A stretch of DNA of 64,000 nucleotides from Gibbula magus (GCA_936450465.1 OW388300.1:20027232-20091231); one strand, 5' to 3'; positions 10,926 to 22,002 are shown, counted from the first letter of the stretch. Notes: generated from the sequence alone by a model not told the origin. Made by a program: numbers and translations.

Positions 10926-11269
10926 TGGATGCACCTCACTTCATGAGTGAGTGACCCACTTTAATGCTGGATATTCTGAAATCCTGATTTACTCCACATG
11001 TGCCTCTCTTTACCCAGCAGTACAAATGGGTACCTGGTAGTGTTGTGAGGTGACCTTTTAATGTCATGTATGTCAGTTTGGGTTAGACTGGGGTAATTTT
11101 GGTAGCACCAAGGGCATGAACTAGTGGATGGAAAAGTGTGCCAGGTAAATACCCGTTATTATTTTGACACTTGTATTGTTGAACATGTCCAGTTTGAAAG
11201 AACTAAGATTCAAATTTAAAAACTTAGTGAATAACATTGAGACTTAATATTCACAAAAGAGGAGTTTTT
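10926..11269. other. spacer with a possible second-SINE fragment
   Basis: TTTACCCAGCAGTACAAATG followed by GGTACCTGGTAG near 11016-11040 resembles the body of a different tRNA-SINE type known to me from molluscs. The match is from memory and short. Confidence 0.3.
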
Positions 11270-11711
11270 TTACTGAAATAAAGTGCTCTCACATAAAGGT
11301 GAATGAGTGTTACAAAAGGCTAAAAGATACTTCTGAATTAATAAAAAAAGAGTCCCACAATGAATGTACATGGTTCTGTTAAACCATGAAAGACCATTTC
11401 ACATAAGAGCTGCCATTTTAAGGTTTTCACATTAAAATGGCCGCTCAAAGGAAGGTCAAGTCATCTGACTAATTTAGCGACAATTACACACTCAGAGTAG
11501 AGTTTTGAATGTGGTACAATGATGAAATGGTTGTCCATCCGAACTCTGAAAATCAAATGAGATCTACAAATCTACCTCTCACACTGAAGAGTTCCACAAA
11601 TTGTCGCTTTCTACGTTGCACCATCTTTTTCCAATATGGATAACCGTTTTCAATGGATACAGCATAACAGGTCGTGAAATGAGAAAATAAAAAAAACATG
11701 CTACAGCGCCT
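11270..11711 (-). mobile_element. MITE-2 copy, uninterrupted
   Basis: Reverse-orientation partner of the copy at 8936. It ends ACATGCTACAGCGCCT followed by TTAA (11712-11715). It shows an intact ATTTTAAGG at the position where MITE-1 sits in the other copy. The left boundary is approximate. Confidence 0.75.
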
Positions 11712-11715
11712 TTAA

Positions 11716-12340
11716 AGAAAATATCGAATTCATGCCCATGATAGAGATATACTAATTTGTTTGGTGAAATAATTATGGAGAGTAAAAGATCAATATTTTT
11801 GGCAAGGTCATTTTAAGTATTCAAAAAGTGGTATAAGATGATAATGGAGGCAGTTTTGCATTCACGATGGCACTGTATGTATATACTTACTTGAGTGATG
11901 TGTACTTATCCTCGGAAATGATGGCGGAGAAAAATCACAGTGTTTATCTATTGGAGCTCTGAATTATGCATTAGACCATCCATCAATGGTTAAGACTCTG
12001 ATCTTGTTCTCTTCCATATATCACAAGATATAAGGCAATTATTTAACAATATGTGTTAAATTCTGCTTTCATATGTAAGAGAAATAATGTTACAATTACA
12101 CAAAGCTCCTTTACTTTGAAATATTAGAAAATATATCTATAGCATCAATCATTTCATAAATCTTAGTTTTCTGAAATATATGAGAAGATCTGAGTTTGGT
12201 CATTTTTCAAAGCTGTTTTTTCAGAATATAGAATCTTTTTTCAGAAATGCAGATATGTATTCAAGAACAATCATGACTTCGTTAGTATTTTGTCAGTCTG
12301 AAATATGGAAATTATCAAATGTTGAGAAATTGTTTTAAAG
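11716..12340. other. AT-rich spacer, no gene seen
   Basis: No gene or repeat family recognised. Confidence 0.45.
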
Positions 12341-12353
12341 TTATTCTTGTTTG

Positions 12354-12705
12354 GGGATGAGATGCAGCAATGGTTAGTGCGTTCACCGTCAGAGGTCCGG
12401 ATTTAAATCCCACCAGTGGCTTGACAACTTTGGATCAAGGTGTCCAGGGTTTGAATCCTGCCAGGAGCTCGGAAACTTTGTCTGCTGTGGAGAGCTGTTC
12501 TATATGCCATAATGGTTTGAGTGCAATGCTACACTGAATTTGAATGCAGTACCACCAATGGTTCGCTAGTTCCAGCTGAAACTCACAGGTTTCACCCAAA
12601 TGAATAGCCAAAATGGTGTTGCGGGCTTTCTTCCTGTAATAATACTAACAGCTGTGCTATAAGTGAAATACTCTTGGAAGCGGCGTTAAACCCCAACTCA
12701 CCTTA
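12354..12705 (+). mobile_element. old tRNA-derived SINE with duplicated head segment
   Basis: The longest copy of the family. The box-B-to-CTTTG segment occurs twice in a row (GGATTTAAATCCCACCAG, then GGGTTTGAATCCTGCCAG). The body and AGCGGCGTTAAACCCC tail follow. Imperfect flanks TTATTCTTGTTTG (12341-12353) and a close match at 12706-12718 look like a decayed target duplication. It is more diverged than the other copies. Confidence 0.8.
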
Positions 12706-12718
12706 CTATTATTGTTTG

Positions 12719-13185
12719 CATTTGATCACCACTGAACAGAGATGATAACTTCAGTTTTTAGATGATTGGTTCTGATTGCTCAGTGCCATTTTATTTCCTC
12801 TCGTTATACAATTTTCACCATTATAGTAAATAGAATATACAAAGTTGATTATCTTCCAGTGTTCAACTGGGATCAGGCATAGTGGTTAATTTTGACAAAA
12901 AAGGAGAATGATTCACAATCAAACTGTGACTTATATCCATCAGAACAGCAGTATCACCTTCTATGGTAATGTGAGAGATGGAAACTCTCCAGGGTTTATT
13001 TGTCAAATGAATGGGATCCGTCCCTGGCTCTGTTATAGGGAAGCCACCATTAGTCTTGCTCGAGGGACCTTTCCAAGGACACGAAATGTCAAAGTACTAC
13101 TTGAGGAATAACCTTGAGCTTAAGACTCTTACCAAGATGTCGTTTGTCAACAACAGAGATACTGGACATTCGGTTCTCAATGTGT
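12719..13185. other. spacer, no gene seen
   Basis: The reading frame from 12908 begins with ATG but has no family resemblance or splice context. Confidence 0.4.
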
Positions 13186-13248
13186 CCTTCACTGCTAATG
13201 GCTGCGATACCAAAGTGGCGTTAACAATAACTCACTCACTCTCAATGT
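13186..13248 (+). mobile_element. 3' tail of a second SINE family
   Basis: CTAATGGCTGCGATACCAAA then GTGGCGTTAACAATAACTCA and CTCACT. It resembles the stretch at 38360-38411 and shares the GGCGTTAA plus ACTCACT end of the main SINE. Only the tail is clear. Confidence 0.5.
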
Positions 13249-13262
13249 GTCTTCCTTCGACT

Positions 13263-13530
13263 GGGCGTGGGATAGTGCAGTGGTTAGCATGTTCGCATCC
13301 GATAAAGAATACTGGGGTTGAAATCCCACCACTTGTCTGCTGTAGAGAACCATTCTACATGCAGTAATGTTTCGGTACAATACTACACTGAATTTTTACC
13401 ACCCATGATTCGCTAGTTCCAGCCAATGCTTGCAGGTTTCACCGCAATGCATAACCACAATGGTGTTGGTAGCTTTCTATAACACTAGCAGCCGTGATAT
13501 AAGTGTAATAATCTGGAATGCAGCGTTAAA
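13263..13530 (+). mobile_element. tRNA-derived SINE, diverged
   Basis: Box A variant TAGTGCAGTGG and box B variant GGTTGAAATCC, with several small internal deletions. It ends in GCAGCGTTAAA and runs directly into the pentamer array at 13531. Confidence 0.85.
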
Positions 13531-13686
13531 CTCACCTCACCTCACCTCACCTCTCCTCTCCTCTCCTCTCCTCTCCTCTCCTCTCCTCTCCTCTCCTCTC
13601 CTCTCCTCTCCTCTCCTCTCCTCTCCTCTCCTCTCCTCTCCTCACCCCACCCCACCCCACCCCACCCCACCCCACCTCACCTCACC
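13531..13686. repeat. pentanucleotide array grown from a SINE tail
   Basis: About four CTCAC units, then a long run of CTCTC, then about six CCCAC units, then CTCAC again. All share a 5 bp period and continue the CTCAC tail of the SINE. Reading frames of proline, serine and leucine here are artefacts. Confidence 0.95.
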
Positions 13687-14184
13687 TACTCAAACAACTT
13701 CTCCTAATGAGATGCAACAACAAAAACCACTATACTAAAGGCAATCACACATCAACACAGTCGATGAATATCTTGTTCAACAAACCATTTATATTAATGT
13801 AATGCTCACTTCCTTTATGTGAATTAATGGCTACAAAAGCTCAAGGCACTATTTATCTAACAAAAATATTCCATATTTTTACATACCAAAGACACAATGA
13901 AGTTGGAAAGTGACTGTTATTTATATTGATACTGCTTGTGTGGTGATCAAGACCATCCGTCAATGGTTGTTGTTTTGGAACTATAAGTAAAAAATAATCC
14001 ATGTTTGTAAGATCCATTTGACCTCAGATTGAGTTCTGTGACTTAACTGCTTAATTCTTATCTTACCATGTATGAATACAATTTACCCAGTTATACCATC
14101 AAGACCTTTTCCCACCAAAAAGTCACTATGTATATAGTCCATGAATGTCTTTATACCATATACCATGTTATGCTCCTGTTTCTG
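13687..14184. other. AT-rich spacer, no gene seen
   Basis: No gene or repeat family recognised. Confidence 0.45.
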
Positions 14185-14735
14185 TAACCCTAACTCTACC
14201 CTTATCTCTTACCTGTATCCCTTTTACCCTAACCCAAACCCTTATCCCTAACCAATATCCTTAACCCAAACTCTTATCCCAACCAATATCCTTAACCCAA
14301 AATCCTTAACCCAAAATCCTTAACCCAAAATCCTTAACCCAAACCCTTATCCCTAACCAATATCCTTAACCCAAACCCTTATCCCTAACCAATATCCTTA
14401 ACCCGAAACCCTTATCCCTAACCAATATCCTTAACCCAAACCCAAACCCAAACCCTTATCCCTAACCAATATCCTTAACCCAAACCCAAACCCAAACCCT
14501 TATGCCTGACCAATATCCTTAAACCCTTATCTCTAACCAATATCCTTAACCCTAAACCAAACCCTTATCCCTAACCAATATCCTTAACCCTAACCCAAAC
14601 CCTTATCCCTAACCAATATCCTGACCAATATCCTTAAACCCTTATCTCTAACCAATATCCTTAACCCTAACCCAAACCCTTAACCCTGACCACTATCCTT
14701 AATCCTAACCAAATTCCTTAACCTAAACCCATTTT
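14185..14735. repeat. telomere-like CCCTAA-rich minisatellite
   Basis: Degenerate units of about 32 bp containing CTTATCCCTAACCAATATCC and TTAACCCAAACC, with local 6-11 bp sub-repeats (AACCCA, CCCAAAATCCTTAA). The CCCTAA and AACCC words match the metazoan telomere repeat, but the array is not a clean hexamer run. Confidence 0.88.
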
Positions 14736-15243
14736 ATAAGGGTCTTGTTGATGTCTCCTGTTTTTTTTCTACAAAGACTTGAGTTCAGTTCCCTTTCACC
14801 ATGGAAATGACATAATTATGTAAATGCAAATATATATGTCCAAATATGCCTGAGTCTCCATTCCAAACTCCACAGTAATATCAAAGCAATGCTGAAGAAA
14901 CCTGTACCATATTCATTACCATTAGCTCTCAGAGTAATTGAAACTTGTTCATAATCCCGTCACTGCAGTATTTGCACCATGACTGAGCAAGAGCTTTGCA
15001 CATTTGTACATTACACAATGAAACACTTCCATTTGGTTGGTCTTACGTCTCCAAGGTGATCATGCAGGTACCGATTCTGCAGTTTTCCTGGTAGTCAGTT
15101 GGCGCCGCTTGTGCCAGGTTTGATTATCTGGTACTATTACTACAGATTCTTGATTTGTGTAGATTGTTGCACTGGCGTCAGAAGAGCAGAAAAGACAACC
15201 TTCATCATGGAATGATTAATGAATTCCAAAAACATTTTCTGTA
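14736..15243. other. spacer, no gene seen
   Basis: No gene or repeat family recognised. Confidence 0.45.
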
Positions 15244-15586
15244 TACTGTAAAATCATTATATTTCGCGTGGGTTTAATTTTCGCGCATTTCGCGCAAATG
15301 TATAATGCGCGAATATTAAACCTCGCGAATTTAAATGATATGAAACATAAAGAAATAAAACAAAAAAGTAAGATGGTTGATGTTCATTTTATTACCAGTA
15401 CATGATTAATTAACGTACTCACGGTTCACCAGTCACAAGTCAAGTAAAGTGTCACAATAATTGAATAAACAATACCGCACTTCTGGGTTTGTTTGTTATA
15501 AAAACAATTCGTTTGTTATCACAACACTCAACAGTTTCAGGTTCACAGGTGTTTACACAGTTACGTAAGCACTAGTTTAACAGTTC

Positions 15587-15804
15587 TCACAATAATCCGG
15601 CCTGTCGGAATCCACTCTTGATCAAGTCTTTTCTCTTCGAGATGGTGTCAAAGGCGCCGATAATCCACTGGGCGTGAACTGGTTTCACAACACTGGTTCT
15701 GATGTCAACTTGCACAGCCGATGTGGGGTCGTCATTTCCATTTTCCTCGTGTTGTTCTAACTGCTTCACGACCTCGCCTGAGTACCAAACATGAAAGGCA
15801 TGCT
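15587..15804 (-). pseudogene. C-terminal remnant of pogo-like transposase
   Basis: In a different frame from the upstream part, the minus strand reads KEELKHAFHVWYSGEVVKQL, then VDIRTSVVKPVHAQWIIGAF and SGFRQAGLL before a stop. In pogo/Tigger DDE transposases this kind of sequence follows the last catalytic residues. The region that should precede it, with the three catalytic acids, is absent. The frame changes at the junction, so this part is not translated from the DNA-binding frame. Confidence 0.72.
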
Positions 15805-16380
15805 TCAGTTCTTCTTTGAAGTTTTTGTTAACTCAATTGTTCCCCCAAACTCTTTCAACTGTGATTTGTGAAATTTCCGCATTATTCCATCAGCTGCAGC
15901 CATTAATGTGCGAACATTTATAGCACCGCCAGCGAGTCTAGTTTTTCGAATCCAGTTTTTGATTTCTTCTTCATGGTCGCCCAGCTTCGGCCTTTGACCC
16001 CTTACAGCTTTGACCAATCGGCGTGGAGATTCGCCAGTTCGCGCTTGATGATGCAAGAAAGTCTTTTTCATGCTTCGAACAGTTGATTCGCTTACTTTCG
16101 TTTTTAATTCAGACGAAAATTTCCTTGATGCTTTCATCACGCCGTTTTCTATAGCATACAATGCTATCTTTGCACGAACAGTTTCATCATAAGTGCTATA
16201 TTCCCCACGTTTACGTTTCCTGTTTGATAAGTCTGGCACTCGTTCTTCCTCTAACAGGTCAACTGCAGTGTTCGCCGCTACAATTGTGTCAACTTCTATT
16301 TGACTCTCGCACTGACTGGGATCCGGGAGACCAGGTGTCTTGGGTTTTGGAGCCTTCTTCAACCACATACGTAATGCCAT
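15805..16380 (-). CDS. DNA-binding half of pogo-like transposase, 191 aa
   Basis: An open frame from ATG (complement of 16378-16380) to TGA. The frame extends 23 codons further upstream but only to a TTG, so the ATG is preferred. After a 50-residue linker comes a basic stretch, NRKRKRG (about 54-59), then a first helix-turn-helix region (about 58-107, containing VRAKIALYAIENGVMKASRK and SESTVRSMKK). A second, CENP-B-type region follows (about 128-170, RPKLGDHEEEIKNWIRK and INVRTLMAAADGIM). It stops shortly after FGGTIELTK, where an intact family member would enter the DDE core. If expressed, it would be a nuclear DNA-binding protein able to occupy the transposon ends without cutting. No promoter or splice evidence was checked, and expression is unknown. 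Confidence 0.72.
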   Translation of the reverse strand: MALRMWLKKAPKPKTPGLPDPSQCESQIEVDTIVAANTAVDLLEEERVPDLSNRKRKRGEYSTYDETVRAKIALYAIENGVMKASRKFSSELKTKVSESTVRSMKKTFLHHQARTGESPRRLVKAVRGQRPKLGDHEEEIKNWIRKTRLAGGAINVRTLMAAADGIMRKFHKSQLKEFGGTIELTKTSKKN

Positions 16381-16686
16381 CCTGATAACAGAATTCGGAG
16401 CATGAAGTAAAATTCTACTCTCAAACCTTATATACCAGTCTATGAACAATAGAACCTCTCAACTAATTAGCATTTCCGTATGATCTCACCAAGCCTGTCC
16501 GGATGTTTTCGTTGTTATTACAAGTTGGATAACTGACAGGTAAGTGTTAAAATCACATTTGCCAGATGCTATTATCCCCTATAATTCTACAAGATGTGAT
16601 TTGCGCGAAAAATTACCCTCGCGAATTGGTCACTTTTGGTAAATGCGCGAAAATTATGCCCCGCGAAAATAAATGATTTTACAGTA

Positions 16687-16905
16687 TATATTACTTGGTT
16701 TTAGTCAACAATATACCTGTAATATGCAAAGATGGAAATTTTAGTTAATGGTCTATGTTTTCATCTTTGGTTAATTGAATTATCATTAATTGAATTTAAC
16801 CAATGAATAATTTGTTACTGTTTCGACCATCAACACATGATGTTAACTGTCACTTCTGGAATGTATATAAAGTCAAGGCTTTACTTCTCTTAGAGGTGGA
16901 AGGTT
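16687..16905. other. spacer, no gene seen
   Basis: AT-rich; nothing recognised. Confidence 0.4.
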
Positions 16906-16909
16906 TTAA

Positions 16910-16930
16910 AGGGGCAGTAGCATGGTTCAT
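16910..16930 (+). mobile_element. solitary MITE-1 end
   Basis: TTAA (16906-16909) followed by AGGGGCAGTAGCATGGTT. The rest of the element is missing. Confidence 0.65.
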
Positions 16931-16982
16931 TGTTTATTGACATGACGGAAAGATAAATACGTTATATACTTCACCCTCGGGC

Positions 16983-17076
16983 AATACAGTCTCATGTAGC
17001 ATCTTTGTACCAGTGTCATCCCTCGCCTGACGGCTCGGGTGACACTGGTACAAAGATGGTAGATGAGACCGTATTA
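16983..17076. repeat. foldback hairpin B, ~36-bp arms
   Basis: ATCTTTGTACCAGTGTCA on the left pairs with TGACACTGGTACAAAGAT on the right. Pairing continues outward through GTCTCAT/ATGAGAC. The loop reads CCCTCGCCTGACGGCTCGGG. Confidence 0.88.
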
Positions 17077-18385
17077 CCGTTGTGAGAAGCATACAACTTA
17101 TTATATTCATGTGGTATGTTTTATGTTGTCAGATTTGCTGGAACACAATTTTCTGTCATTTTGTACATTTATGTATGATTCTTTGAGATCCTGCATTAAT
17201 CTTTTACAGAAAAATTGTTTGTTGAAATTATGGTTCATTGTTTAAAGAGTCAGTCCTGATACATATTGGAGGTTGTTCAGTTCCCGAAAGAAACTTTATT
17301 CTTGTCATAGTGTAATTTAAGATTTTTTCAAATGTATTTTTGCACAGACTAGAATTACAGCCAAGAAAACAAGATTTGTTATAATACCACAGAATAATCT
17401 GATAAATCATTTGCATCATGCCAGAATGACAGATACAAAAAGTAACGAACTAGTGATTTATTCACTTCCATTGTGAGAAGAACGATTAAAAGAGGAAATT
17501 GCCCTTACGTTATTACAGAATTCAGTACTTATACATTTGTCATTTATTGTAAGATGTTTTTCTCATTCATGATCACATTAGAAAACATGTTTGGAGCACA
17601 AAAGGAAATTGTCCTTTTATATTTACACAAAAAACAAGTACATATATTCATCATGTATAGCACTGTGGAAAGAATGGTCGGAAGAAATAGTATTGTCCTC
17701 GTTCTATTACAGAGTTGTATAAATAAACGTGTCATGTTAATGATAGTTACGAAACAAGAGAGTTTGCGAAATGTTTCTGTTTGAAAATAATCATGATCAC
17801 TATGGCAAAATAGTACAGTAAGATCCCATAATTTGCCTACAGCTAAAAATCGTCCGGAAATCGAGTCGTGTGGTTATCTGAATCGGACATGCATCTTAAC
17901 GAAAGTCAACGAAATGAATAAAGTATTGATTGATTTGATATATATCCATCAGTTTTTATTACAAAGCGTATATTTCCTCAATTAAGTGTCATGTGTCTAC
18001 AGTGTTTTGACGAGAGAATTACTCAGACAGATATCAGATGACCGCTCTGTGTTAATCAATTGATCGTTAGTTACCACTCTTGGCTGACGTCCGTGAGTGA
18101 AATCCGTGCAGAGAATCATCATTTTCAAAGTTAGACATGGAGAAGATTTTAAATATTTTTGTCTGGATTGGGAAGTTTGGGGGCCAGCTATTTGAATAGA
18201 ATTTGTTAACAAAATATTTAACATTGTTATATTCTTTTTCGAGCACAGTTTTTGTTCCAACAGCTAATAGGACCACAGTACCTCGATATCCCAAATGTTA
18301 CATTTGTTCACTATCTAAATGGCATGTATTTCTCACAAAATATTTGTTTCACTTAAAAATCATAAAGGTTTCTAATTATACATGA
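17077..18385. other. AT-rich spacer, no gene seen
   Basis: Frames of 60-100 codons occur, but they lack ATG starts or family resemblance. Confidence 0.45.
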
Positions 18386-19445
18386 TTGCCAACACCAACG
18401 GTTCCGATGACATTGTCCAGATCAACGGGGTCTGACTGTATGAAGAAGTGATTGCTGACACCAATGGTTCCGACGAAATTGTCCGGATAAACGGGGTCTG
18501 ACTGTATAAAGAAGTGATTGCCGACACCAACGATTCTGACTACTATACATTGTCCGGATAAACGGGGTCTGACTGTATAAAGAAGTGATTGCCGACACCA
18601 ACGGTTCTGACTACTATACATTGTCCGGATAAACGGGGTCTGACTGTATGAAGAAGTGATTGCCGACACAAACGATTCTGACTACTATACATTGTCCGGA
18701 TAAATGGGGTCTGACTGTATAAAGAAGTGATTGCCGACACCAACGATTCTGACTACTATACATTGTCCGGATAAACGGGGTCTGACTGTATGAAGAAGTG
18801 ATTGCCGACACCAACGATTCTGACTACTATACATTGTCCGGATAAACGGGGTCTGACTGTATAAAGAAGTGATTGCCGACAACAACGATTCTGACTACAT
18901 TGTCAGGATAAACGGGGTCTGACTGTATGAAGAAGTGATTGCTGACACCAACGATTCTGAATACTATACATTGTCCGGGTAAACGGGGTCTGACTGTATG
19001 AAGAAGTGATTGCCGACACCAACGGTTCCGATGACATTGTCCAGATCAACAGGGTCTGACGGTATGAAGATGTGATTGTCGACATCAACGGTTCCGACGA
19101 AATTGTCCGGATAAACAGGGTCTGACTGTATGAAGAAGTGATTGCAGACATCAACGGTTCCGACGAAATTGTCCGGATAAACGGGGTCTGACTGTATGAA
19201 GAAGTGATTGCAGACATCAACGGTTCCGACGAAATTGTCCGGATAAACGGGGTCTGACTGTATAAAGAAGTGCTTGCCGACACCAACGATTCTGACTACT
19301 ATACATTGTCCAGATAAACAGGGTCTGACTGTATAAAGAAGTGATTGCCGACACCAACGATTCTGAATACTTTATATTGTCCGGATAAACGGGGTCTGAC
19401 TGTATGAAGAAGTGATTTCCGACACCAACGGTTCCGACGACATTG
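18386..19445. repeat. 71-bp minisatellite built from a transposon-like end
   Basis: About 15 units; the standard unit is 71 bp and a shorter variant has GGTTCCGACGAAATTGTCC. Each unit holds GGATAAACGGGGTCTGACTG, which closely matches the inverted end of the pogo-like short element at 26929-27384. The near-identical overlapping minus-strand frames, offset by 71 bp, are artefacts. Confidence 0.92.
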
Positions 19446-19612
19446 TTGAGAATGAAGTGTTGTTAATGTGCAAGAAACATCCAACTGCCTCATCGATGAA
19501 GCAATTGATAGATGATGGCCTGTGATAAGAGACAGGCCACTTATTGCATGACTAATTGATCAAGGTTTACGCTTCCTTCGTCTCATTTGTCAGCAATTTG
19601 TTTCTCTAACTA

Positions 19613-19676
19613 GAACAGGATAGCACAGTGGTTCTTTCTGTCAGCTTTATATGAAGAGGTTTGAAACCTACCAAGT
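19613..19676 (+). mobile_element. SINE head fragment
   Basis: GGATAGCACAGTGGTT, then AAGAGGTTTGAAACCTACCA. The tRNA-like part remains with boxes A and B degraded; there is no body or tail. Confidence 0.6.
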
Positions 19677-20456
19677 GTCCCTTTAACAGTCAGGGTTTCA
19701 CATCACCTTAGTTATTTCAAAGTCATTTATAGCTGGCCGGTGATTTACAGAGTATGGTCAGAAATCACTTAGTCAATGCAGTTTACACTTGTTGATTTAT
19801 TTCAAAATGATCTTTCAAATATTTGGAATTGTTTCCACACAAAATGTTAATCATAACTTGCAGAAAAACGAGAAAAAATAAACATTAAATTTCATATGTG
19901 AGAAAAAATAAAAATGAAAATGTGAGAAGTTTAGGAATAATGGAAACCTATTTTCCCATTTACTTTATTCACATGTCTCTGCATGATCATATATAAACAC
20001 TTTAAAACTTTACGCTAAATTGAATTTTTTCATATGATTTATTTCAATGCAACAATTTGTAAAATGAGTACATGGTATCTGGTGATAATGTCAACATAAA
20101 TGTAAAATTCACTCGATATGATTTTAACAAATGTCAATTGGCTTTTATGTAGTGTATCTCAGCTTGTGTCAAATTTAACATTATCATGCGTTTTATTTAA
20201 AATAAACAATCTTGGTATCAAATTTTTACAACTAATGTTTTAGAAATGTTTTCTCCGTGAGGCGTTCACATGTTGATCAGATGGAACTTTTATTATGACA
20301 TAGAAATATGACTTAAATTTAAAGAAATATGACTTAGAAATAAGCCAAAGAAATATGACTTAGAAATGTGCCTTATGTGCCTTATAATTAAGAGTTCTTA
20401 GAAATATACCTAAGAAAAATGCCTAAGAATATCCCTAAGAATGCCTAAGAATATCT
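19677..20456. other. AT-rich spacer with degenerate short repeats
   Basis: Degenerate AAGAAATATGACTTAGAAAT and CCTAAGAAT units lie at 20305-20455. No gene seen. Confidence 0.5.
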
Positions 20457-20722
20457 GAGTTCGAATCCAGCCAGGGACACAGCAACTTTGTCTGCAGTAG
20501 AGAACTGTTCTACACGCAGTAAGGTTTGGGTGCAATGCTACACTGAATTTCAATACAGTACCACCCATGGTACGCTAGTTCCAGCCGATGCTCGCAGGTT
20601 TCACCGCAATGCATAGCCTCATGGCGTTGCGGGCTTTCTCCCTGCCATAATACTAGCACCCATGATATAAGTGAAATACTCTTGAAAGCGGCGTTAAACC
20701 CCAACTCACCTCACCTAACCTC
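20457..20722 (+). mobile_element. tRNA-derived SINE, 5'-truncated
   Basis: Begins at box B (GAGTTCGAATCCAGCCAGG) and continues through the full body to CCCCAACTCACCTCACC. No clear target duplication. Confidence 0.85.
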
Positions 20723-20736
20723 AGATGTAGATTATG

Positions 20737-20790
20737 TGGATGTAAACAGGAATGTCCCTGATACCCTGATAGAACTCTCCCTTTAATAAA
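20737..20790 (-). mobile_element. MITE-4 end fragment
   Basis: TAAACAGGAATGTCCCTGAT followed by AGAACTCTCCCTTTAATAA. It matches the ends of the copies at 33035-33790 and 43205-43548. Confidence 0.5.
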
Positions 20791-21639
20791 TGAGTTCTCG
20801 ACAAGATACAACTCATCAAGATATTACCAAACCAGAGTCAGTTGGTAATGATTTTCTGATTCCGAAGAAGGAGATTTCAGGATTTCTTTGATAAAGTCCT
20901 CAACGTGAGATGCAAAGCAACGCCTTTCAAAACATTATTCACTCAATGGGAGTCCACGATTGAATGTTGCCAACTCTAATTGCCGGGCCTTCAACTTGCT
21001 AATGGAACTAGAGAGGTTTTCTATAATCAGATGGGGTGTAATGAGTAACTGGCAGCTCTGCGAGAAACCGGGACAAGGACCGGTCACTTTGGAAGAAAAG
21101 TGGTCAATTTGGAGTAAACTGGTCATGTTAGTTTCCAAGTGGTCATCTTGAAATACTAGTCGTTTGAGTTGAAAGCTGACCGTTTGGACTGAAGGTAGTT
21201 ATCCACATGGTAAAGTGGTCAGCTGGCAATTTCAGTGGCTGTCAAATTGAGTGAAACCTCACCAACATAAGGAAACGTTTTTTGTGTGGAATAAATATTT
21301 GATATTGATGTTTTCACCTACAACTAGAGTACATGGATATGCCTCGTAATCATGTTTCTGATCTCACAATTACTTTGAGATGGAAGGTTATAGGAGAGTT
21401 ATGAGATGTATACAACATTGAGTATTGAAAATGGAAGTACTAACAGCTAGAATGACAATGATTGTTGATGAAAGTAGAGATTATTTCTATGATAGGAATG
21501 TAAGTATAAGATGAAGTTGAGTAACGGACAGTACATGATGAACACTGCATGAGTGATCATACCTCAAAGTGAATATCATGAGGTGAAACTCAGGATTTAA
21601 TAGTTTATTTTGAAGTGAGGAACCTGCGGATATTTAACT
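20791..21639. other. spacer with degenerate GTGGTCA repeats
   Basis: The words GTGGTCA, TGGTCATGTTAG and similar recur from about 21050 to 21250. The same pattern returns at 22125-22330, beyond the MITE-1 copy. No gene is seen. Confidence 0.45.
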
Positions 21640-21643
21640 TTAA

Positions 21644-21998
21644 AGGGGCAGTAGCACGTTTTTTTCAAATTTTATTTTTTCAAATTTCCCATTTAAAATG
21701 ATAGTTTATGTCATTCATATTTACTTTAGAGAGTAAAACATCTTATTACACAAACTGATTATCCGTAGTGGTAATAACGGTGTTTCGTATAAAGCAAAAA
21801 ATGCATGGCGGCCATTTTATTGTGAACACATTTAATTATTTTGAATGACAAAAAGCGATTCCCATGGCTTTACAGAACCATGGACACTCATTTTTAACTT
21901 GATCTTCTGAAGAGAGAACGGTGTTTTACTATTGGTGACATTATTTTTCAAATACATTATATTGACCTTTTTCAGCGAAAAAACGTGCTACTGCCCCT
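21644..21998 (-). mobile_element. MITE-1, complete
   Basis: TTAA flanks at 21640-21643 and 21999-22002. Ends AGGGGCAGTAGCACGTTTTT and AAAACGTGCTACTGCCCCT. 355 bp, one of the best-preserved copies. Confidence 0.92.
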
Positions 21999-22002
21999 TT
22001 AA

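Larger units (their letters stand above)
15246..16684 (-). mobile_element. 1.44-kb pogo-like element with deleted catalytic core
   Basis: Inverted ends CTGTAAAATCATT and AATGATTTTACAG sit next to TA on each side (15244-15245, 16685-16686), the target signature of Tc1/mariner/pogo transposons. Similarity between the ends continues about 45 bp through TTCGCG and ATTTTCGCGCATTT motifs. Inside, on the minus strand, lie a DNA-binding transposase fragment and a C-terminal fragment joined by an internal deletion. It is non-autonomous as it stands. Confidence 0.85.

Noticed and set aside
13430..13738. Serine, leucine and proline repeat protein
   Set aside because: It is the CTCTC/CCCAC pentamer array and has no ATG start or coding context.
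15805..16449. Full 214-codon version of the pogo-like frame
   Set aside because: The extra 23 codons begin with TTG; the first ATG is at 16380, so the shorter form was annotated.
18376..19493. Series of overlapping minus-strand frames (SAITSLYSQTPFIRT repeats)
   Set aside because: Each is the 71 bp minisatellite read through, with identical peptides offset by 71 bp.
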